Below, piece by piece: positions 7,508 to 12,413 of a stretch of 12,413 nucleotides of DNA. A model generated the notes under the pieces. The model saw nothing but the letters and a program-made list of their open reading frames with translations. It was not told the origin of the DNA and did no database searches. Where the stretch lies: contig JAGORP010000062.1 of assembly GCA_018062725.1 (NCBI GenBank), positions 1 through 12,413 on the forward strand, written 5' to 3'. Origin of the DNA: Flavobacterium sp. (GTDB lineage: Bacteria > Bacteroidota > Bacteroidia > Flavobacteriales > Flavobacteriaceae). The first letter of the stretch is position 1. Each line of letters begins with the position of its first letter. The translations under genes and the position numbers were made by a program.

Positions 7508-8286
7508 TGAATAAATTACTTTATGTTGTATTAGTTGCAGTGCTATTAACTTCTTGCAAAGCCAAAAAAGCGGCCGTGCCATCCGAAATAACTACAACGG
7601 TTTCAGATGTGACGATTGCCAATATTATTACCAATCATTATGCCGTAAAGCGTGATTTTAAAACTGCGTTTATTAAATCGAATATCGATTATACCGATCC
7701 GAAACAATCGTTAGGATTGTCGGCCGATATCCGTATCAAAAAAGACGAAATCATTTTGGTAAGTGTAAAAATGTTAGGTATTACGATGGCCAAAGCCTTA
7801 ATTACTCCTACACAAGTAAACTATTATGAAAAGCTAAATGGTAATTATTTTGAAGGGGATTATAAAATACTAAGTAATTGGTTGGGTACCGACTTAGATT
7901 TTCAAAAAGTACAAAACATGCTTATCGGAAAAACGATGGATGAGCTTAGTAAAGGGAAATTTAAAGCAGTAAGTGAAGGCTCGAATCCAAAACTGGAAGA
8001 AATTTCGGAAGGGAATTTCGCTAAATCCTTTGTTTTTGAACCTAACACTTTTTGGTTAAAACAACAAGAAATCCAACAATTTTCTCCAGAACGAAAACTT
8101 TTAGTACATTACCCGAATTATAAATCGTATCCAGAATGTGTTTTCCCACAAGAACTTGCTATTTTTGCAATTCAAGGGGATAAAACCACCACCATTGCCA
8201 TACTAAATAAAAATGTTTCTTTTAATGAAGAACTAACGTTTCCCTATAGTGTGCCTAGTGGATACAAACAAATAATTATCAAATAA
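7507..8286 (+). CDS. DUF4292 family lipoprotein
   Basis: 259 residues. Signal peptide MNKLLYVVLVAVLLTSC with a good lipobox (LTSC), so Cys17 is probably lipidated and the protein anchored in the outer membrane. The mature part is rich in beta-strand patterns (LSADIRIKKDEIILVSVKMLGITMAKALITPTQVNYYEKLNGNYFEGDY), which fits the DUF4292 family found across Bacteroidota. The strand pattern, a curved sheet with statements of the type 'sADIRIkkDeiIlvSvk', recalls LolA/LolB-like lipid-handling proteins; that resemblance is my inference and unproven. It overlaps the TPR gene by one base and precedes envC by 13 bases, so the three are clearly one transcription unit. Confidence 0.85.
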   Translation: MNKLLYVVLVAVLLTSCKAKKAAVPSEITTTVSDVTIANIITNHYAVKRDFKTAFIKSNIDYTDPKQSLGLSADIRIKKDEIILVSVKMLGITMAKALITPTQVNYYEKLNGNYFEGDYKILSNWLGTDLDFQKVQNMLIGKTMDELSKGKFKAVSEGSNPKLEEISEGNFAKSFVFEPNTFWLKQQEIQQFSPERKLLVHYPNYKSYPECVFPQELAIFAIQGDKTTTIAILNKNVSFNEELTFPYSVPSGYKQIIIK

Positions 8287-8299
8287 GTCAAAAAAACAG

Positions 8300-9514
8300 A
8301 TGTTAAAATATATTCTTTCTATAGTACTTGTATTAGCTACTTCTCTTTCTTGGGGACAAGAAGAAGACAGACAGCGTAAACTAGAAGAACAAAAAGCCAG
8401 AATTCAGGAAGAAATTCGTGAAAAAGAGCGTTTGTTGGGCGAACAAAAAAAGAAAGAAAAAAATGTGGTAAAAGTGGTAGCCAAGCAAAATGAAAAAATT
8501 GGCTTGCAAGTGAAACTTATCAATACTACCGAAAAACAAAAGAAAGTATTGGGAAACAGCATGTATATCAATCAAATGAAGGTCAATCAACTAAAAAGAG
8601 ATTTGGCTGTTTTGAAAGAAGATTATGCCGAAATGATCGAAAAATCGTATAAAAGTCGTTCGGAACAAAGTAAAGCGATGTTTTTATTGTCTTCTGATAA
8701 TTTCTTACAAGCGTACAAGCGTGCGCAGTATATGAAGCAATATTCTAGCTTCCGTAAGATGCAAGGCGAAGAAATTAAACAAAAAACAGCAGAATTAGAA
8801 CAATATAACAATAAACTTAGTAAACAGAAAAAAGAAAAAGAGAAGTTAATAGCCGAAAGTGAAAAAGAAAAACAAGATCTTGAAAAAGAACGTCAAGAGC
8901 AACAACGGTTGTTAAATTTGATCAAAAAAGATAAAAATAAAATCATAGCCGAAATTCGTAAGAAACAAAAAGAATCACGGGCTATCGAAAAACAAATTGA
9001 CCGTTTAATTCGTGAAGCCATTGCAGCTGCAAATAAAAAAGCAGGAAATACAACCAACACCACGACGTTTGTCTTAACACCAGAAGCTAAAGAATTGGCC
9101 AATGACTTTAAAGCCAATCGCGGACGTTTGCCTTGGCCAGTAGAAAAAGGAGCGCTAACGAAAAGATTTGGTCGTCAGCCGCACCCACTAGAACCATCAA
9201 TTATGATTGAAAGCAGTGGTATCGAAATTTCTTCAGAACAAGGAGCACGCGCACGTTCGGTTTTTAGCGGGGAAGTAAGTGATGTGCAACAAGCAGCCAA
9301 TGGTACAGCTACTATAGTAATTCGTCACGGAGATTATATTACGACCTACTCTAATTTAGGAAGTGTGAATGTGAGTAAAGGACAAAAGGTAACGACTAAG
9401 CAAACCATAGGAACGATTCATTACAATAACTTTACGGGAAAAGCAGTGTTAAAATTCTTGATCTTCCAAAATACCACCAAATTAAATCCGCAATCTTGGA
9501 TCATTAATATGTAA
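8300..9514 (+). CDS. envC: EnvC-like murein hydrolase activator: coiled coil plus degenerate LytM (M23) domain
   Basis: 404 residues. Signal peptide 1-19 (ending SWGQ), then two long charged coiled-coil stretches (about 21-115 and 145-250, rich in E/K/Q), then a LytM/M23 domain (about 275-404). The metal and catalytic positions of M23 peptidases are all replaced: the HxGxD motif reads SSGIE (Ser305, Glu309), the YxHL histidine is Asn352 (YSNL), and the HLH pair reads VLK (383-385). It therefore should not cleave peptidoglycan itself. This matches E. coli EnvC, whose dead LytM domain activates cell-wall amidases at the septum under FtsEX control. Databases usually label such genes 'peptidase M23', which would mislead. 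It is last in the run and followed 2 bases later by a strong terminator. Which amidase it would activate is not visible here. Confidence 0.88.
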   Translation: MLKYILSIVLVLATSLSWGQEEDRQRKLEEQKARIQEEIREKERLLGEQKKKEKNVVKVVAKQNEKIGLQVKLINTTEKQKKVLGNSMYINQMKVNQLKRDLAVLKEDYAEMIEKSYKSRSEQSKAMFLLSSDNFLQAYKRAQYMKQYSSFRKMQGEEIKQKTAELEQYNNKLSKQKKEKEKLIAESEKEKQDLEKERQEQQRLLNLIKKDKNKIIAEIRKKQKESRAIEKQIDRLIREAIAAANKKAGNTTNTTTFVLTPEAKELANDFKANRGRLPWPVEKGALTKRFGRQPHPLEPSIMIESSGIEISSEQGARARSVFSGEVSDVQQAANGTATIVIRHGDYITTYSNLGSVNVSKGQKVTTKQTIGTIHYNNFTGKAVLKFLIFQNTTKLNPQSWIINM

Positions 9515-9516
9515 TA

Positions 9517-9557
9517 AAAAATGCCCCAAATAGTGTCTAACTTTTTGGGGCATTTTT
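9517..9557. terminator. Strong intrinsic terminator between convergent genes (probably bidirectional)
   Basis: Stem of 14 base pairs, 9517-9530 with 9544-9557, containing TGCCCC/GGGGCA, loop of 13 bases. A-run on the left and T-run on the right give a U-tract on either strand, so it can end both the envC run and the leftward thioesterase gene, whose stop is at 9595. Confidence 0.9.
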
Positions 9558-9594
9558 CTGTGAGGGACTTTTTTTATATGTATCTTGATGTTAA

Positions 9595-10107
9595 TTATTG
9601 TAAAAATAAAGCCTTCAATTCGGTAGCATCCTGCGGTTTCATCTTTCCAGCCAAAACCAAACTCAATTGTTTACGACGAAGTGCTGCATCATAACGCGAT
9701 TTTTCTTCTTCGGTTTGTGGTTCTATTTGTGGGACTTCTACGGGACGACCGGTTTCGTCAACGGCTACAAAGGTATAAATGGCTTCGTTGGCTTTGGTTT
9801 TACTTCCGGATTCACGGTCTTCAATCCAAACATCAATATAAATTTCCATAGAACTTGAAAAAGCTCTCGATACTTTCGCTTCTACCGTAACGACACTTCC
9901 TAACGGAATGGCTCTGTTAAATGCTACGTGATTTACCGAAGCCGTTACCGTAATACGACGCGAATGACGACGGGCAGCTATACTCGCAGCACGATCCATA
10001 CGGGCTAGTAATTCGCCACCAAAAAGATTGTTTAGCGGATTGGTTTCACTTGGTAATACTAAATCGGTTAAAATGGTTAACGATTCGGAAGGAAATTTAG
10101 CTTGCAT
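9595..10107 (-). CDS. Acyl-CoA thioesterase (hotdog fold, YciA/ACOT type)
   Basis: 170 residues, cytoplasmic, no signal. The hotdog-thioesterase signature is clear: TNPLNNLFGGELLARMDRAASIAA (22-45), in which Asp38 aligns with the catalytic Asp of the YciA class, then TASVNHVAFNRAIPLGSVV (55-73) and ANEAIYTFVAVDE (106-118). The family hydrolyses acyl-CoA to free acid and CoA; chain-length preference is not readable. A charged C-terminal extension of about 45 residues (from 125) follows the hotdog domain, usual for the cytosolic ACOT subgroup. It is transcribed alone: its own promoter lies upstream, the terminator of the SPOR gene separates it from that gene, and the bidirectional terminator follows it. 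Confidence 0.92.
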   Translation of the reverse strand: MQAKFPSESLTILTDLVLPSETNPLNNLFGGELLARMDRAASIAARRHSRRITVTASVNHVAFNRAIPLGSVVTVEAKVSRAFSSSMEIYIDVWIEDRESGSKTKANEAIYTFVAVDETGRPVEVPQIEPQTEEEKSRYDAALRRKQLSLVLAGKMKPQDATELKALFLQ

Positions 10108-10129
10108 ATAGTGTGTGTTTAATTTGGTG

Positions 10130-10158
10130 CAAAGATATAAGGAAAATTACAGTTAAAA
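10130..10158 (-). promoter_or_regulatory. Promoter of the thioesterase gene
   Basis: On the minus strand TATCTTTG (10130-10137, perfect TAnnTTTG) with TTTT (10155-10158) 17 bases upstream as a -33 box. It ends 22 bases before the ATG. The -33 box lies within the U-tract of the upstream SPOR-gene terminator, so the two signals overlap. Confidence 0.65.
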
Positions 10159-10186
10159 AAAATGCCTTTCGTTTTTGAAAGGCATT
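10155..10186 (-). terminator. Intrinsic terminator of the HU/SPOR gene
   Basis: Read on the minus strand, AATGCCTTTC pairs with GAAAGGCATT (plus coordinates 10161-10170 and 10177-10186; 10-base-pair stem, six-base loop) and is followed by eight T residues (10155-10162, shared with the stem base). The hairpin starts 4 bases after the stop codon. Confidence 0.9.
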
Positions 10187-10190
10187 CGGT

Positions 10191-11141
10191 TTATTTTTTT
10201 TCTAATAAGAGAATCCAAGCGTCCTTATTTTCTTGGGTTTGAATTTTTAAAAGCGCTGCATCAGCTTCTGCTTGTGAAGGATACGTTCCGTAAACCACCG
10301 AGAACAAACCATCTTCTCGAGTGATAACAGCAGCATTGAATCCTTTTTGGTTTAACTCTTGTAAGGATTTATTAGCGTTTTTAATACGTCTAAAAGAGCC
10401 AGAAACAATATGAAAATCATATTTCAATTCCGGATTAGCCGTCATTTCGGTCACCGGATTGGCAATAAAAAACGTCGCTTCCTGTAATTTTGTTTGTACT
10501 TCTTTTTGTACTTCTGCTTGAACCAATAAGGTCTCTGCTTGTTCTTGTTGGTTAATATAACCTACATATCCAAAAGCACCTGCGCCAATAGAAACCGTTA
10601 AAACGGCAGCATATTTCACAAATGAAACAAACGGATTGGTTCGTCTTGGTTCTAAAGAAATTATTTCCGAATCGATAGCAGTTTTTGCTACTTCTTCAGT
10701 AACCAATGATTTTAAAACTTCTCGTTTTACATTTGGCGAAACAAACGAAGCCAGACCGAAGGATTCGGCTAAGTAATTGGTGTGATTATATGCTTCGAAA
10801 ACAATATTATTTTCTAAATTTAATTTTAAAAGCCCAATGTTCTTAAAAATTAAAAAATCGCGATTTTGCAATTTATTTTTCCAAATTGTTACGGTGGCTT
10901 CAATGTTGGAAACTACTTCGTCATAGGATAACTTTTCAGCTTGAGCAATATGATTGGCTAATAATCCGTCATTGTTTTTGATGTGCGAATTAAAAGAAAC
11001 CACTTTTTTCGGAGGAAAAAAATGATGGGTACTTTCATTAACAGAAGCCGAAACTGTTTCGGTCAAAAAAGCACCAAAACCTGGAACGGTTACACATTGG
11101 TAACGGTATAAAAGTTGCGAAATGTAATGTTCGATATTCAT
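10191..11141 (-). CDS. HU-CCDC81/SPOR domain protein (cell-envelope, septal peptidoglycan binding)
   Basis: 316 residues from the ATG at 11141. Residues 1 to about 130 match the two prokaryotic CCDC81-type HU-like domains (opening MNIEHYISQLLYRYQCVTVPGFGAFL). A single membrane helix follows (about 174-197, KYAAVLTVSIGAGAFGYVGYI), then a short helical linker and a C-terminal SPOR domain (about 240-316, DFHIVSGSFRR...FSVVYGTYPSQAEAD). SPOR domains bind peptidoglycan stripped of stem peptides at the division site, so the expected topology is HU-like part in the cytoplasm and SPOR in the periplasm. The frame stays open to an ATG at 11189, but those 16 extra residues are hydrophobic leader-like and lie upstream of the promoter box, and family members start at MNIE; I choose 11141. 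Divergent from dprA with a 100-base gap; ends at its own terminator. Confidence 0.9.
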   Translation of the reverse strand: MNIEHYISQLLYRYQCVTVPGFGAFLTETVSASVNESTHHFFPPKKVVSFNSHIKNNDGLLANHIAQAEKLSYDEVVSNIEATVTIWKNKLQNRDFLIFKNIGLLKLNLENNIVFEAYNHTNYLAESFGLASFVSPNVKREVLKSLVTEEVAKTAIDSEIISLEPRRTNPFVSFVKYAAVLTVSIGAGAFGYVGYINQQEQAETLLVQAEVQKEVQTKLQEATFFIANPVTEMTANPELKYDFHIVSGSFRRIKNANKSLQELNQKGFNAAVITREDGLFSVVYGTYPSQAEADAALLKIQTQENKDAWILLLEKK

Positions 11142-11146
11142 AACAA

Positions 11147-11176
11147 CAAAAATAGAGAATACAAGATAAATTAAAA
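11147..11176 (-). promoter_or_regulatory. Promoter of the HU/SPOR gene, nearly leaderless
   Basis: On the minus strand TATTTTTG (11147-11154, perfect TAnnTTTG) with TTTT (11173-11176) 18 bases upstream. Only 5 bases separate the box from the ATG at 11141, so transcription should begin at or within a base or two of the start codon. It argues against the 11189 start. Confidence 0.65.
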
Positions 11177-11190
11177 ATTTTATCAACAAA

Positions 11191-11201
11191 TGTTATTAAC
11201 A
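11191..11201. promoter_or_regulatory. Short palindrome in the divergent SPOR/dprA promoter region
   Basis: TGTTA-T-TAACA, a perfect 5-base inverted repeat with a one-base centre, lies between the two divergent promoters. It could be an operator but may be chance in such AT-rich sequence. Confidence 0.25.
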
Positions 11202-11214
11202 ATTTAAAAAATAA

Positions 11215-11222
11215 TTACTTTG
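11215..11222 (+). promoter_or_regulatory. Probable -7 box of dprA
   Basis: TTACTTTG is one base off TAnnTTTG and ends 19 bases before the ATG at 11242. No good -33 box is seen at 17-20 bases upstream. Confidence 0.45.
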
Positions 11223-11241
11223 CAACCATATTTTATACGCC

Positions 11242-12342
11242 ATGTTACCACACGATTTATTACACACCTTAGCTCTGCTAAAGACAGAAGGTATTGGAGA
11301 TGTCATTGCTAAAAAACTCCTAAACCATGTAGGTTCTGCCGAAGAAGTTTTTAAAGCCAAACCCATTCAATTGGCAAAGATTGACGGAATTGGAACCTCC
11401 ATTATTCAAAACCTTAAAAAAAAGGAAGTCTTTGTCGCTGCCGAAGCCGAACTTAAATTCATTCAGTCACAACGTCTCAACACCTTATTTTATCAAGATG
11501 CGCTATATCCGGAACGATTAAAGCAATGTTTTGATGCCCCAGTGTTATTGTTTACCGCTGGAAATATTCATTTGGAAAATAGAAAAATAATCAGTTTGGT
11601 AGGTACACGTCAGGTGACGTCCTATGGAATCGATTTCTCCAAAAACCTTATCGTCGATTTGGCACCGCTCAATCCTATTATTGTTAGTGGATTTGCATAT
11701 GGGGTTGACATTGTAGTACACCAAGCTGCTCTCGAAAACAACTTGCAAACTATAGGTGTTTTGGCACACGGGTTAAATCAAATTTATCCCAAAGTACATA
11801 AAAAATACATGTCTAAAATGGAACAAAATGGTGGGTTTATGACCGAATTTTGGAGTACATCCAATCCAGATCGGGAAAATTTTGTCAAACGAAATCGGAT
11901 TGTAGCCGGAATTTCCGAAGCAACGATTGTGATTGAAAGTGCCGAAAAAGGAGGCTCACTCGTAACAGCCAATATGGCTAACGATTATAATAGAGAAGTT
12001 TTTGCAGTACCCGGACGCGCCACCGATAAATACAGTCAAGGTTGTAATATGCTTATCAAAACGAATAAAGCTCATTTGTTGACAAACGCCACCGATTTGA
12101 TTTATCATTTGAATTGGGACATCAAAAAATCGGAAAGAGCCATCCAAAAGCAATTGTTTGTTTCGCTAGACGATGAAGAACAAATGATTTATGACTATCT
12201 TCAAAAACAGGGAAAAGAACATTTGGATATTATGTCATTAGAATGTGATATGCCAATTTTTAAACTCTCTTCGATGCTTTTAAATATGGAGTTGAAAGGT
12301 GTCGTGCGGCCATTGCAAGGGAAGTATTTTGAAATTGTATAA
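11242..12342 (+). CDS. dprA: DNA processing protein DprA (Smf)
   Basis: 366 residues, cytoplasmic. DprA binds incoming single-stranded DNA in natural transformation and loads RecA. Domains in order: N-terminal helix-hairpin-helix part (about 10-60, with EGIGDVIAKKLL and IDGIGTSI), the Rossmann-like DprA domain (about 85-290) and a C-terminal winged-helix domain (about 305-366). Visible Rossmann signatures are SLVGTRQVTSYG (118-129), SGFAYGVD (149-156), FVKRNRIVAG (214-223), KGGSLVTAN (236-244), FAVPG (254-258) and GCNMLI (267-272). In the SGxARGID motif the Arg is Tyr, a form I believe is usual in Bacteroidota. Length is normal. DprA is kept in many species not known to be competent, so it does not prove competence. 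Single gene with its own weak promoter; a further promoter overlaps its 3' end. Confidence 0.96.
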   Translation: MLPHDLLHTLALLKTEGIGDVIAKKLLNHVGSAEEVFKAKPIQLAKIDGIGTSIIQNLKKKEVFVAAEAELKFIQSQRLNTLFYQDALYPERLKQCFDAPVLLFTAGNIHLENRKIISLVGTRQVTSYGIDFSKNLIVDLAPLNPIIVSGFAYGVDIVVHQAALENNLQTIGVLAHGLNQIYPKVHKKYMSKMEQNGGFMTEFWSTSNPDRENFVKRNRIVAGISEATIVIESAEKGGSLVTANMANDYNREVFAVPGRATDKYSQGCNMLIKTNKAHLLTNATDLIYHLNWDIKKSERAIQKQLFVSLDDEEQMIYDYLQKQGKEHLDIMSLECDMPIFKLSSMLLNMELKGVVRPLQGKYFEIV

Positions 12343-12357
12343 AAAGGGCTACCTTTG
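12328..12357 (+). promoter_or_regulatory. Canonical promoter overlapping the dprA 3' end, driving a gene beyond the window
   Basis: TTTG (12328-12331), an 18-base spacer and TACCTTTG (12350-12357): both boxes perfect. The -33 box lies inside the dprA coding sequence. The remaining 56 bases to the edge hold no ATG, so the leader of the unseen gene is longer than the leaders of the other promoters in the window. No terminator separates dprA from it. Confidence 0.8.
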
Positions 12358-12413
12358 CACCCGAATTCTTCCATTTAGAACTCACAACATATTTCTCACT
12401 TAAACGTTTATAG

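Noticed and set aside
8381..9117. Three minus-strand frames within the envC-like gene
   Set aside because: Shadows of coiled-coil codons (poly-F/L/S composition) with no promoter or family motif.
10491..10515. Direct repeat TTTGTACTTCT in the HU/SPOR gene
   Set aside because: It simply encodes the repeated EVQKEVQT helix of the linker.
11142..11189. Hydrophobic 16-residue extension of the HU/SPOR protein as a signal peptide
   Set aside because: It lies upstream of the promoter box, and the HU-CCDC81 family begins at MNIE; the true membrane helix is at residues 174-197.
11545..12153. Minus-strand frames inside dprA
   Set aside because: Antisense to conserved DprA motifs, no promoter and no recognisable protein.

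Overview
The window reads as chromosomal DNA of a member of the Flavobacteriaceae (Bacteroidota), most likely Flavobacterium or a close relative. The reasons are AT-rich DNA, start codons with A-rich leaders and no Shine-Dalgarno, and several promoters of the Bacteroidota type (TTTG, 17-18 bases, TAnnTTTG). The protein families also fit: DUF4292, an HU-CCDC81/SPOR protein and an EnvC-like LytM protein, in an order I recall as typical of this family. I found no plasmid, phage, CRISPR or IS transposase signal.

Layout. 1-1899 (minus) is the N-terminal 633 residues of a secreted prolyl oligopeptidase, cut by the window edge just before its catalytic histidine. Divergent from it, 1953-2899 (plus) holds a GNAT acetyltransferase and a small predicted lipoprotein. 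From a good promoter at 2878-2907 a six-gene run goes rightward to a strong terminator at 9517-9557: a flippase starting with TTG, dut, an NDP-sugar nucleotidyltransferase, a TPR protein, a DUF4292 lipoprotein and an EnvC-like protein with a dead LytM domain. Then come two minus-strand genes, each with its own promoter: an acyl-CoA thioesterase (9595-10107) and a cell-envelope HU/SPOR protein (10191-11141). The last gene is dprA (11242-12342, plus). A canonical promoter overlaps its 3' end and fires into an unseen gene beyond the right edge.

Function. The central run is mainly envelope work: lipid-linked sugar export, sugar-nucleotide supply, outer-membrane lipoprotein functions and control of septal peptidoglycan hydrolysis. 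dut, a nucleotide-pool enzyme, is a guest in it. The SPOR protein probably binds denuded septal glycan as well. dprA handles incoming single-stranded DNA during transformation.

The least ordinary part is 4374-5092, on both sides of dut. A structured repeat of about 110 bases follows the flippase stop. Three copies of a 25-base hairpin repeat (one direct, two inverted) lie around dut, and the two inverted copies sit directly in front of the dut and nucleotidyltransferase start codons. The two best copies differ at exactly two positions that pair with each other, so the hairpin is kept. No gene here looks like a new multi-gene system. The coding content is ordinary core genome, and the interest lies in these repeats, some start-codon corrections and the promoter architecture.
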